Shown here: positions 7,954 to 16,225 of the stretch, piece by piece | How the letters are laid out: every line of letters starts with the position of its first letter | Numbering within the stretch: position 1 is the first letter of the stretch | NCBI RefSeq assembly: GCF_017745275.1 | Contig: NZ_JAGHZS010000013.1 | Span: 1 to 64,000, forward strand | From: Chitinophaga sp. | Lineage (GTDB): Bacteria > Bacteroidota > Bacteroidia > Chitinophagales > Chitinophagaceae | Direction: 5' to 3' | Length of the DNA: 64,000 nt | Notes under the pieces: model-generated | The model's input: only the letters and a program-made list of their open reading frames with translations | Databases searched by the model: none | What the model was told of the DNA's origin: nothing | Program-made: the position numbers and the translations under genes

Positions 7954-9081
7954 ATGAAACTGTTCGACGTATATCCCCTTAACGATATCATTATAGAAAA
8001 AGCCCTTGGCTCCCACGTTTGGGACAACCACGGCACACAATACCTGGATCTTTATGGCGGGCATGCCGTGATCTCTATCGGTCACACGCATCCGCACTAT
8101 GTAAAACGCCTGACAGACCAGTTGCATAAAGTAGGTTTTTATTCCAACTCTGTAAAGATGCCTTTGCAGGAAGAATTGGCTGGTTTGCTGGGCAAGGTGT
8201 CCGGCAAGGAAGACTATCAACTGTTTTTATGTAACTCTGGTGCAGAAGCCAACGAAAATGCGCTGAAGCTGGCTTCTTTTTACAACGGTAAAAAGAAAGT
8301 TATTGCTTTTAAGAAAGCGTTCCACGGCAGAACTTCACTGGCAGTAGCAGCTACTGACAATCCGAAAATTGTTGCACCAGTAAATGAAACCGACAACATC
8401 GTATTTTTACCATGGGAAGATGAAGCTGCACTGGAACAGGCTTTCCAGCAATACGAAGTATCTTCTGTGATCATTGAAGGGATACAGGGAGTAGGTGGTA
8501 TCAATGTTGCCAGCGAATCTTTCCTGCGGAAAATCCGGACGCTGTGCGATACGCATAACGCCGTATTCATTGCAGACTCCGTACAATGTGGTTATGGCAG
8601 AAGTGGTAAATTTTACTCGCACGATTTCGCCGGTGTAAATGCCGATATCTATAGCATGGCCAAAGGCATGGGTAATGGTTTCCCGATAGGCGCCATTATC
8701 ATTGCTCCTAAAATTCAGCCTGTTTATGGCATGCTGGGTACCACGTTTGGTGGGAACCACCTGGCTTGCGCTGCTGCGCTGGCAGTACTGGAAACGATCC
8801 AGGCAGAAAACCTGATCAGCAATGCAGCTACTGTAGGTAATTATCTCATGGAACAACTACGGACCTTCGACAAGGTAAAAGAAGTAAGAGGCCGTGGTTT
8901 AATGATTGGTATTGAACTGCCGGAAGAGTTGGCGCATGTAAGAAAAGAACTGTTGCATACGCACAAAATCTTTACCGGAGAAGCAAAGCCCAATGTAATC
9001 AGGCTGCTGCCTTCCCTGGCATTGACGCAGGAACATGCCAACCAATTCCTCGAAGCATTCGCAAAAGAATTGAAAAAATAA
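7954..9081 (+). CDS. argD: Acetylornithine (or succinylornithine) aminotransferase, class III PLP
   Basis: A 375-residue class III aminotransferase that makes N-acylornithine from the semialdehyde with glutamate as donor. Visible motifs are NSGAEANENALKLA, AFHGRTSLAVAAT, the glycine-rich GIQGVGGINVA and the PLP lysine in YSMAKGMGNGFPIGA. ATG at 7954 is chosen because the only upstream in-frame start is a TTG at 7945. It sits 31 nt after argC, and argF' follows after 73 nt that contain a small hairpin. Confidence 0.95.
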   Translation: MKLFDVYPLNDIIIEKALGSHVWDNHGTQYLDLYGGHAVISIGHTHPHYVKRLTDQLHKVGFYSNSVKMPLQEELAGLLGKVSGKEDYQLFLCNSGAEANENALKLASFYNGKKKVIAFKKAFHGRTSLAVAATDNPKIVAPVNETDNIVFLPWEDEAALEQAFQQYEVSSVIIEGIQGVGGINVASESFLRKIRTLCDTHNAVFIADSVQCGYGRSGKFYSHDFAGVNADIYSMAKGMGNGFPIGAIIIAPKIQPVYGMLGTTFGGNHLACAAALAVLETIQAENLISNAATVGNYLMEQLRTFDKVKEVRGRGLMIGIELPEELAHVRKELLHTHKIFTGEAKPNVIRLLPSLALTQEHANQFLEAFAKELKK

Positions 9082-9100
9082 AGCATAACAACCATGATTG

Positions 9101-9136
9101 GCAGATAGTGTGCCTTTATATCTTTCCACTATCTGT
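9101..9136 (+). other. Short inverted repeat between argD and argF'
   Basis: CAGATAGTG (9102-9110) pairs perfectly with CACTATCTG (9127-9135) around a 16-nt loop, extended by one G-T pair. There is no T-run, so it is more likely an mRNA stem (processing or stability) than a terminator. It has no heptad structure, unlike the other inverted repeats in the window. Confidence 0.5.
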
Positions 9137-9154
9137 TTAAAGCCTATAAGCGAA

Positions 9155-10105
9155 ATGAAACAATTTATTTCTACAGCAGATGTTCCCAGTGTCCCGCGGT
9201 TAGTGGACATTGCGTTGAACTACAAGAAAGATCCTTTCAGGGACCAGGAATTAGGAAAGAATAAAACAGTGGGAATGATATTCCTGAACCCGAGTTTGCG
9301 AACACGGTTAAGTACACAGGTAGCTGCTAAGAACCTGGGGATGGAACCTATCGTATTTAACATTGACAAGGAAGGCTGGGCGCTGGAAATGAATGATGGC
9401 GTGGTCATGAATGGCAACACCACCGAACACGTGAAAGAGGCGGCGGGTGTAATGGGACAATACTTCGATATCCTCGCCATCCGTACTTTCCCGGGTTTGA
9501 AGAATAAAGAAGAAGATTATACAGAGAAATACATCAACCAGTTCATTAAGTATGCCGGTGTACCGGTAGTGAGCCTCGAAAGCGCTACCCTCCACCCTTT
9601 GCAGAGTTTAACGGATGTAATTACCATCAAGGAACATTGGCACGAAGCCCGCAAACCTAAGGTGGTAATGACCTGGGCGCCACACGTAAAAGCGTTGCCA
9701 CAGGCCGTACCTAACTCTTTTGCACAGTGGATGAATGCGTGGGGAGAAGTGGATTTCGTGATCACACATCCCGAAGGATATGAACTGGATGAGCAGTTCT
9801 CCGGTAATGCCACCATCGAATACGACCAGGATAAAGCCCTGAAGGATGCAGATTTTGTGTATGTGAAAAACTGGTCTTCTTACAAAGACTATGGTAAAAT
9901 TACCTGCACAGATCCTTCGTGGACCTTTACCAATGAAAAACTGAAGCTCACCAACTCAGCGAAAGTAATGCACTGCCTGCCGGTGAGAAGGAATGTAGTC
10001 ATTGCAGATGAAGTACTGGACGGACCACAATCCATCGTGATACAGGAAGCGGGTAACCGCGTATGGGCTGCACAGGCTGTTTTGAGTGAAATACTGAAAG
10101 GATAA
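9155..10105 (+). CDS. argF': N-acetylornithine/N-succinylornithine carbamoyltransferase (ArgF'-type)
   Basis: A 316-residue transcarbamylase. The carbamoyl-phosphate site is FLNPSLRTRLS (about 43-53), HP is in the TLHPLQSLTD motif and HCLPVRRNV is near the C-terminus. HCLPVRR and the MNGNTTEHV loop mark the Bacteroidetes/Xanthomonas acyl-ornithine branch rather than ordinary ornithine transcarbamylase. The residue known to set specificity (Glu92 in the Xanthomonas acetyl enzyme, Pro90 in the Bacteroides fragilis succinyl enzyme) aligns with Thr90 here, just before Glu-His. Replacing Glu92 by small or uncharged residues is reported to switch the enzyme to succinylornithine, so a succinyl pathway is favoured but not proved. 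ATG 9155 is preferred over a TTG at 9098. Confidence 0.93.
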   Translation: MKQFISTADVPSVPRLVDIALNYKKDPFRDQELGKNKTVGMIFLNPSLRTRLSTQVAAKNLGMEPIVFNIDKEGWALEMNDGVVMNGNTTEHVKEAAGVMGQYFDILAIRTFPGLKNKEEDYTEKYINQFIKYAGVPVVSLESATLHPLQSLTDVITIKEHWHEARKPKVVMTWAPHVKALPQAVPNSFAQWMNAWGEVDFVITHPEGYELDEQFSGNATIEYDQDKALKDADFVYVKNWSSYKDYGKITCTDPSWTFTNEKLKLTNSAKVMHCLPVRRNVVIADEVLDGPQSIVIQEAGNRVWAAQAVLSEILKG

Positions 10106-10107
10106 TT

Positions 10108-10896
10108 ATGATCGACTTATTTATCATTAAAGTAGGCGGAAACGTTATAGATAACCCGGTATTGCTGCAAACCTTTATCGAAAAGTTTGCCGCAATACCC
10201 AGCAAAAAAATCCTGATACACGGCGGCGGAAAAATCGCTACCCGTATTGGAGATAAGCTGGGTATTGAATCGAAGTATGTAGATGGCAGACGCATCACCG
10301 ATGCGGATACTATTGATGTGGTGACTATGGTGTACGGCGGGTTGGTGAATAAACAACTGGTTGCCCGGCTGCAGGCCAATGGCTGCAATGCCATTGGTTT
10401 AACCGGTGCGGATGCCAACATCATTCCGGCTGTGAAACGACCTGTAAAGGAAATTGACTACGGTTTTGTAGGCGATGTGTATACCGAAAAGCTGCACGTA
10501 GCACCGCTGCAATCCTTGCTGGAAGCCGGTATTACGCCTGTGTTTGCACCGCTGACCCATGATGGTAACGGACAGATATTAAATACCAATGCAGATACGA
10601 TTGCTTCTTCATTAGCCATCGCGTTATCTGCTGCGTATAGCGTGCGACTGATCTACTGCTTTGAGAAGAAGGGCGTATTGCGGGATCCGGCAGATGATAA
10701 CGCCGTAATTAATTTGATCAACAAAGACATCTACCAGCAACTGCTGGCAGAAAAAATATTGACAGATGGTATTTTGCCTAAATTGCAAAATGCTTTCGGC
10801 GCTATTGACAATGGCGTAAAAGAAGTATTGATAGGACATGCAGACGATGTGTTGAGTAATACCACCACCACCGTAGCAGGTACCCTAATATGCTAA
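10108..10896 (+). CDS. argB: Acetylglutamate kinase (may act on the succinyl form)
   Basis: A 262-residue amino-acid kinase that phosphorylates N-acylglutamate with ATP. Motifs are FIIKVGGNVID at the N-terminus, LIHGGGKIATRIG (residues about 35-47) and IGLTGADANII. It lacks the N-terminal helix typical of arginine-inhibited hexameric kinases, since the first lysine motif starts at residue 8. This suggests weak or no arginine feedback, which is inference. It starts 2 nt after argF' and ends 3 nt before argE, so translation is probably coupled. Confidence 0.95.
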   Translation: MIDLFIIKVGGNVIDNPVLLQTFIEKFAAIPSKKILIHGGGKIATRIGDKLGIESKYVDGRRITDADTIDVVTMVYGGLVNKQLVARLQANGCNAIGLTGADANIIPAVKRPVKEIDYGFVGDVYTEKLHVAPLQSLLEAGITPVFAPLTHDGNGQILNTNADTIASSLAIALSAAYSVRLIYCFEKKGVLRDPADDNAVINLINKDIYQQLLAEKILTDGILPKLQNAFGAIDNGVKEVLIGHADDVLSNTTTTVAGTLIC

Positions 10897-10899
10897 CCT

Positions 10900-11964
10900 A
10901 TGTGGAACGAAAAACTATATGATGTGGCAGTGGCGTTGCTGAAGCAAATGATCGCCACCCCATCGTTAAGCCGCGAGGAAGACGGCACCGCGCAACTGAT
11001 CAGTGATTTCCTGACGGCCATGGATATTCCGCATGAGCGGCATCTCAACAATATCTGGGCAAAGAATAAACATTACGATCCCTCCAAACGTAATATACTG
11101 CTGAATTCCCATCATGATACCGTAAAACCCAATCCACAATACACCCGCGATCCTTTTAGTCCGGATGTGGAAGACGGTAAGCTGTACGGACTGGGAAGCA
11201 ATGATGCGGGAGGTTGCCTGGTGAGTTTAATCGCTACGTTCCTGCATTTTTACCACCGGGACGACCTGAGCTATAATATTATTTTATCTGCTACCGCAGA
11301 AGAAGAAATCAGTGGCTCCAACGGTGTGGAAAGCATTTTACCGCAGTTGCCACCAATTGAATTTGCCATTGTGGGAGAACCAACTTTAACACAGTTGGCC
11401 ATCGCAGAAAAAGGGCTGATGGTGCTGGATTGCAACAGCGTTGGTAAAGCAGGCCATGCTGCCAGGGAAGAAGGTGAAAACGCCTTATATAAAGCATTGC
11501 CTGACCTGAACTGGTTTAAAGACTATCGCTTCCCGAAAGTATCTGACACACTAGGGCCCGTGAAGATGAGCGTCACTGTCATCAATACCACCAACAAAGC
11601 ACACAACGTAGTACCGGCCGACTGCTCTTTTGTAGTAGACGTACGTGCTACCGATCAATATACACTGGAAGAACTGCTGGAAATCATCCGCGCAAATGTA
11701 TCCTGTGAAGTGAAGCCAAGGTCTATGCGTATGCGGCCTTCCTTTATTCCAATGGATCATCCGTTTGTACAGGCTGGTATAAGTGTAGGTAAAACCTGCT
11801 ATGGTTCACCTACAACGTCCGATCAGGCGTTGATTCCGGCTACTTCTGTAAAAATGGGACCAGGCGATTCGGCCCGCTCTCATACCGCAGATGAATATAT
11901 TCACCTGCATGAAATCAAAGAAGGTATCAACAGCTATATTCAGTTACTCGAAATGATACAGTAA
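10900..11964 (+). CDS. argE: M20-family deacylase, acetylornithine/succinylornithine or acylcitrulline deacylase
   Basis: A 354-residue M20 metallopeptidase-fold protein. The metal ligands and catalytic residues are visible in LNSHHDTVKPN (His-x-Asp), GLGSNDAGG and the glutamate pair of TAEEEISGSNG, with a dimerisation domain in the middle. In the ArgF' pathway the deacylase acts after carbamoylation on N-acylcitrulline, not on acylornithine. Gene position directly after argB supports that role. It overlaps nothing but is 3 nt from argB and 1 nt from the next GNAT gene. Confidence 0.92.
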   Translation: MWNEKLYDVAVALLKQMIATPSLSREEDGTAQLISDFLTAMDIPHERHLNNIWAKNKHYDPSKRNILLNSHHDTVKPNPQYTRDPFSPDVEDGKLYGLGSNDAGGCLVSLIATFLHFYHRDDLSYNIILSATAEEEISGSNGVESILPQLPPIEFAIVGEPTLTQLAIAEKGLMVLDCNSVGKAGHAAREEGENALYKALPDLNWFKDYRFPKVSDTLGPVKMSVTVINTTNKAHNVVPADCSFVVDVRATDQYTLEELLEIIRANVSCEVKPRSMRMRPSFIPMDHPFVQAGISVGKTCYGSPTTSDQALIPATSVKMGPGDSARSHTADEYIHLHEIKEGINSYIQLLEMIQ

Positions 11965-11965
11965 T

Positions 11966-12547
11966 ATGAACTTTCAACCTGTTTTAGAAAACAAGCGCGT
12001 ATTGCTACAGCCTTTACAGCTGGAACACCTGGACGAATTGTGGCCCATTGCAGCCGACGCCTCTTTGTGGGCTATTCAGTTGTACCAGATGGAAACGAAA
12101 CAGGACCTCGAAAAGTACATTCAAAGGGCATTGAGAGAAAGGGCAGCAGAAGAGTCTATCCCGTTTGTGATCATCGATAAAAAGGACAACCGTATTGCAG
12201 GATCTACCCGCTATATGGGCGTATCGTTGCCGAATAAACGTACGGAGATTGGCGCTACCTGGCTGGCACCTGCGCTGCATGGTTCCGGGCTGAATAAGGC
12301 CATGAAATATGCGATGCTGCAATATGCTTTTGAGGTGATGGACCTGAATAGGGTAGAGTTTAAAACAGACGAGTTGAATACGCAGTCACGCAACGCGATC
12401 CTGAGCCTGGGTTGTACGCAGGAAGGAATTTTCCGGCGTCATATGATCACCAGCACAGGCAGGGTGCGAAATACGGTTTACTTCAGCATGTTAAAAGAAG
12501 AATGGCCGGAAGCAAAACAGCGTGTTTTTGGTAAATACGATTTTTAA
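11966..12547 (+). CDS. GNAT-family N-acetyltransferase, RimJ/RimL type
   Basis: A 193-residue protein with the RimJ/RimL fold: a Leu-rich start (VLLQPLQLEHLDELW), central strands ending in GATWLAPALHGSGLNKAMK for acetyl-CoA binding, then RVEFKTDELNTQSRNAIL. Such enzymes acetylate protein N-termini or small molecules. It begins 1 nt after argE inside the arginine operon, so a role in acyl supply or in acylating an arginine intermediate is possible, but the family is broad and I assign no substrate. It is followed at once by an inverted repeat and then argH. Confidence 0.85.
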   Translation: MNFQPVLENKRVLLQPLQLEHLDELWPIAADASLWAIQLYQMETKQDLEKYIQRALRERAAEESIPFVIIDKKDNRIAGSTRYMGVSLPNKRTEIGATWLAPALHGSGLNKAMKYAMLQYAFEVMDLNRVEFKTDELNTQSRNAILSLGCTQEGIFRRHMITSTGRVRNTVYFSMLKEEWPEAKQRVFGKYDF

Positions 12548-12549
12548 GA

Positions 12550-12609
12550 TCACGCAAAGCTGCTAAGAAGCAAAGGAACAAAAGTAATTGTCTTTGCTGC
12601 TTTGCGTGA
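12550..12609. repeat. Inverted repeat between GNAT and argH (family D)
   Basis: TCACGCAAAGC (12550-12560) pairs perfectly with 12599-12609, and inner AGCAAAG pairs with CTTTGCT (12592-12598) after an unpaired 8-nt insertion. It begins 3 nt after a stop codon, as the heptad hairpins do, but its unit differs. An A-run follows on the top strand. Confidence 0.75.
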
Positions 12610-12624
12610 AAAAAATATAGCATT

Positions 12625-13959
12625 ATGAAATTGTGGCAAAAAGATAAAGTATCTCTGGCAGCGGTAGAACAATTTACTGTTGGAAAGGATAGGGAGATGG
12701 ACGCTTTCCTGGCTCCATTTGATGTGTTAGGCTCTATGGCGCACATCACCATGCTGCAAAGTATTGGGCTGTTGGAAGCAGAAGAGCTGACTGTGCTGAA
12801 AAGTGAATTGAAAAATATCTATGCAGAAATACAGGCGGGCGACTTTAAGCTGGAGGAAGGAGTGGAGGATATTCATTCACAGGTAGAGTTGTTGCTGACC
12901 CGTCGTTTGGGCGAGGTAGGCAAGAAGATTCATAGTGGCCGTTCCCGTAATGACCAGGTGTTAGTAGACCTGAAGCTATTCCTGCGTCACGAATTACAAA
13001 CACTGGTAGAAGAAGTACTCGCGCTGTTTCACCTGTTACAACAGCAGAGTGAGCAATATAAAAATCACCTGATCCCTGGTTATACCCACCTGCAGATTGC
13101 GATGCCATCGTCTTTCGGGCTGTGGTTTGGCGCTTATGCAGAGAGCCTGGTGGATGATCTGACCATGTTGCAGGGAGCGTACAAAGTGGTGAATAAAAAC
13201 CCACTTGGTTCTGCCGCTGGCTATGGTTCTTCGTTTCCGCTTGACCGTGAGTTAACCACGTCATTGTTAGGGTTTGATACGTTGAACTATAACGTAGTAT
13301 ACGCACAAATGGGCCGTGGTAAGACGGAAAAAATAGTCTCTTTTGCTTTGGCAGGCATTGCGTCTACTGTTGCTAAAATGGCCATGGATGCGTGTTTGTT
13401 CATGAATCAGAACTTTGGCTTCATCAGCTTCCCTGATGAGTTAACTACTGGTTCCAGCATCATGCCACATAAAAAGAACCCGGATGTATGGGAACTGATT
13501 CGCTCACATGGCAATAAATTACAGGCATTGCCGAATGAAATTGCGATGATGATCACCAACCTGCCTTCCGGCTACCACCGTGATTTGCAGCTGTTGAAAG
13601 AGAATTTATTCCCTGCTTTCCAAACGTTGAAAGACTGTCTCCGTATGAGTCGCCTGATGTTGGAAAATATCCGCATTAAGGAAAATATACTGGACGATGA
13701 GAAGTATCAATACCTGTTCAGCGTGGAAGTAGTGAATAACCTGGTATTGCAGGGAATGCCGTTCCGTGAGGCATATAAGAAGGTGGGTATGGATATAGAG
13801 GCCGGTACTTTTGCACCGGAGAAAACGGTAGCACATACGCATGAAGGAAGCATTGGTAATCTTTGTACAGCGCAGATAGCAGCGCAGATGGAGCTGGTGG
13901 TAAAGGGTTTTCCTTTTGAATCAGTGGATAAAGCGTTGGAGCAGCTGTTGAATAGTTAA
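12625..13959 (+). CDS. argH: Argininosuccinate lyase
   Basis: A 444-residue member of the fumarase/aspartase superfamily that cleaves argininosuccinate to arginine and fumarate, the final arginine step. The signature GSSIMPHKKNPD lies near residue 277, with IHSGRSRNDQV near 105 and YTHLQIAMPS near 155. Length is slightly short of many argH proteins (about 455-460) but nothing appears missing. It is the last gene of the operon and is followed 27 nt later by a terminator. Confidence 0.96.
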   Translation: MKLWQKDKVSLAAVEQFTVGKDREMDAFLAPFDVLGSMAHITMLQSIGLLEAEELTVLKSELKNIYAEIQAGDFKLEEGVEDIHSQVELLLTRRLGEVGKKIHSGRSRNDQVLVDLKLFLRHELQTLVEEVLALFHLLQQQSEQYKNHLIPGYTHLQIAMPSSFGLWFGAYAESLVDDLTMLQGAYKVVNKNPLGSAAGYGSSFPLDRELTTSLLGFDTLNYNVVYAQMGRGKTEKIVSFALAGIASTVAKMAMDACLFMNQNFGFISFPDELTTGSSIMPHKKNPDVWELIRSHGNKLQALPNEIAMMITNLPSGYHRDLQLLKENLFPAFQTLKDCLRMSRLMLENIRIKENILDDEKYQYLFSVEVVNNLVLQGMPFREAYKKVGMDIEAGTFAPEKTVAHTHEGSIGNLCTAQIAAQMELVVKGFPFESVDKALEQLLNS

Positions 13960-13986
13960 TAGTATTACTTATATTTTTTTAGAAAG

Positions 13987-14014
13987 AACCGTTCCTGTTG
14001 GGGCGGTTTTTTTT
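13987..14014 (+). terminator. Intrinsic terminator of the arginine operon
   Basis: AACCGTTCC (13987-13995) pairs fully, counting two G-T wobbles, with GGGGCGGTT (14000-14008) around a 4-nt loop and runs into eight T residues. Confidence 0.85.
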
Positions 14015-14191
14015 ATGCTGGTTATTTCTGTGGAGGGAAGTTTAAAGTACCCGGGTGGTGGGCTTAATAATGTTATCTTCCCGGAGTCTAAGCTAATATT
14101 GACAACAATAGCGGTTTGTAGCAGGTAATTCGTTAATTAGATACAGGACAGGCTGTCATGGAAAGTTGAGAGGCGTGCAACCAGCGCCACA

Positions 14192-14239
14192 TACACGGTG
14201 AAAAACGAATCAGCAATATACACAGTGAAAAACGAATCA
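14192..14239 (+). promoter_or_regulatory. Direct repeat upstream of the second GH29 gene, possible operator
   Basis: Two copies of a 21-mer (TACACRGTGAAAAACGAATCA, 20/21 identical) at 14192-14212 and 14219-14239, spaced 27 nt start to start, end 27 nt before the GH29 ATG. The spacing places a bound factor close to the start codon or just downstream of the transcript start. The rest of 14015-14191 shows nothing I recognise. Confidence 0.45.
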
Positions 14240-14266
14240 AATAAATAACATCAACAGTTTGAACTA

Positions 14267-16075
14267 ATGAAAAAGCGATTTTTACAAGCCTGCCTTTCCG
14301 GCGCCTTGCTATTATCAGCCGCCGCTACCTATGCACAACAAGATGCGGGGCTGCAGGCCAACGCGAATGAACCGGAAGCTATCCGGGATGCCCGTATGCG
14401 CTGGTTCCGCGATGCTCACTTTGGGATGTTTGTACACTGGGGACTCTACAGTGCCGCGGCTGGTGAATGGAATGGAAAAGCATATGATGGCGCCGTAGAG
14501 TGGATACAAAGCGCTGCCAATGTACCGGCTGCAGAATATGCCGCTAAGTTGACCCCACTCTTCAAACCTAAAAAGGACTTCGCAAGGGAATGGGCCAAAG
14601 CCGCGAAAGACGCCGGTTGCCGCTATGTGGTTTTTACCAGCAGACACCACGAAGGCTTTGCTTTGCACGACAGTAAAACCACCACCTTTGATGGTATGGA
14701 CGTTACCGGCAGGGATCTGTTCCGTGAAATCGTGAATGCCCTGCATGAACAAGGCCTGAGGGTAGGCGTTTATTTTTCATTGCTCGACTGGCACCATCCC
14801 GATGCTTATGTGGAGCATGGTTTGCCGGCGCCGGGAAATGTAAAAAATGAAGGCCGCGATAATGCCAGATATGTAGACTACATGTATGAGCAGGCAAAGG
14901 AAATGTTTTCCAATTACGGCCCTATCGATGTAGTTTGGTGGGATTACAGCTCTAAAGAGATTCAAGGTGAAAAATGGGGCGCTAATAAGCTCGTAGCGAT
15001 GGTGAAACAACATCATCCCAACATCATTATGAACAATCGCCTGTATGCCTTTGACCACAACAGCGAATATACCCGCGCCAATGGCGACCTGGTAACACCA
15101 GAGCAGTTTATTCCTGAAACAGGCTTTAAAGGCATGGACTGGGAATCCTGCATGACCATGAATGGTACCTGGGGATATAGTAAGTTTAACCACAACTGGC
15201 GCACCAAAGAAGAGCTGGTACATAACATGATCGACATCGTTTCCAAAGGGGGTAACTACCTGTTGAACGTAGGCCCGATGGGCGATGGTACTATACCTGA
15301 CAAAAGTGTGGAACTCATGCATAACATCGGCGACTGGATGCGCGTAAATGGAGAATCCATTTATGGTTCCAGGGCCAATAGCATTGGCCGTGTTAACTGG
15401 GGACGCATCACTACCAAACCCGGTAAATACTTCCTGCATATTTTCAACTGGCCGGCAGATAACCGTTTGCATGTGCCACTGGCGCCAGACGCAGGTGTAA
15501 CACCACAAGCTTTCTTCCTGGCGGATGCTGCACATACGCCGTTGAAAATAGATACCGATGAACGTGGTTTGTTTATTGACGTAAGTAACAAAGCATTCAA
15601 AAACAGCGAAGCTACCGTGATAGAGCTGGATGTAACCGGTACATCGCTGCTGGCACAGGGCGTGTTCCCTGAAACAGATGGCACGTATAATTTAGTAGCT
15701 GGTGATGCAATTCTCACAGAGGGAGTAGTATTGTCAGTAGGAGATCCAACAGTGCTGTACAACTGGATGAAAGTAGAAGGTACTGCTACCTGGAATATCC
15801 AGGTGAAGCAACCCGGTAAGTATAAATTGGTGTTAAGCACGGCTTGTACTAATGAATCTGCCGGCGCAAAGATTGCGGTGACAGCAGGTAACACCACGTT
15901 GACCGGTGTAGTAAAAGGTACCAACAACAGCTGGGGCGATTACCAGGATTGGGATTTAGGTACGGTAGTGTTATCTAAAAAAGGGGTAAACACTGTGGTG
16001 GTGAAGCCACTTACCAAACCTGGATTAGGCGTAATGAACCTGCGGAATATTCGCCTGGTACCAGTGAAGAAATAG
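14267..16075 (+). CDS. Secreted alpha-L-fucosidase, GH29
   Basis: A 602-residue protein with a signal peptide (about 1-23, cleavage after TYA). The GH29 catalytic barrel spans about 35-370: HFGMFVHWGLYS, TSRHHEGFALH and the likely nucleophile Asp226 in DVVWWDYSS. GGNYLLNVGPMGDG closes the barrel as in other GH29 enzymes. C-terminal beta domains follow (about 375-460 and 480-602), the latter like a small carbohydrate-binding module. The nucleophile context differs from the first GH29 (QWFDG), so the two probably belong to different GH29 subgroups with different fucose linkages; that is inference. It is convergent with the thiamin-type TonB receptor across a heptad hairpin. Confidence 0.93.
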   Translation: MKKRFLQACLSGALLLSAAATYAQQDAGLQANANEPEAIRDARMRWFRDAHFGMFVHWGLYSAAAGEWNGKAYDGAVEWIQSAANVPAAEYAAKLTPLFKPKKDFAREWAKAAKDAGCRYVVFTSRHHEGFALHDSKTTTFDGMDVTGRDLFREIVNALHEQGLRVGVYFSLLDWHHPDAYVEHGLPAPGNVKNEGRDNARYVDYMYEQAKEMFSNYGPIDVVWWDYSSKEIQGEKWGANKLVAMVKQHHPNIIMNNRLYAFDHNSEYTRANGDLVTPEQFIPETGFKGMDWESCMTMNGTWGYSKFNHNWRTKEELVHNMIDIVSKGGNYLLNVGPMGDGTIPDKSVELMHNIGDWMRVNGESIYGSRANSIGRVNWGRITTKPGKYFLHIFNWPADNRLHVPLAPDAGVTPQAFFLADAAHTPLKIDTDERGLFIDVSNKAFKNSEATVIELDVTGTSLLAQGVFPETDGTYNLVAGDAILTEGVVLSVGDPTVLYNWMKVEGTATWNIQVKQPGKYKLVLSTACTNESAGAKIAVTAGNTTLTGVVKGTNNSWGDYQDWDLGTVVLSKKGVNTVVVKPLTKPGLGVMNLRNIRLVPVKK

Positions 16076-16081
16076 AATAAA

Positions 16082-16222
16082 AGCCGAAAGCAAAAAGCAG
16101 AAAGCATAAAGCTATTAAAGCGAATGATAAATGCGAGTACCTAAATTACTCATCTGCACTTATCATTCGCTTTAATAGCTTTATGCTTTCTGCTTTTTGC
16201 TTTCGGCTTTCTGCTTTCGGCT
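16082..16222. repeat. Heptad-armed inverted repeat, family A, copy 3
   Basis: The arms 16082-16134 and 16156-16208 match at 52 of 53 bp. Each contains four AGCNNAA heptads, AGCTATT, and the inner GCGAATGAT core. The right arm has two further heptads to 16222. The 21-nt apex itself contains a 5-bp hairpin (GAGTA/TACTC). It fills the whole gap between two convergent genes, 6 nt from one stop codon and 3 nt from the other. Confidence 0.93.
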
Positions 16223-16225
16223 CTA

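Noticed and set aside
9098..9154. TTG-started N-terminal extension of the transcarbamylase
   Set aside because: The extra 19 residues are not family-like and overlap a small inverted repeat; ATG at 9155 gives the usual start.
9155..10105. Ordinary ornithine carbamoyltransferase (argF)
   Set aside because: HCLPVRRNV and the MNGNTTEHV loop fit the acyl-ornithine branch, and an argE-type deacylase follows in the operon.
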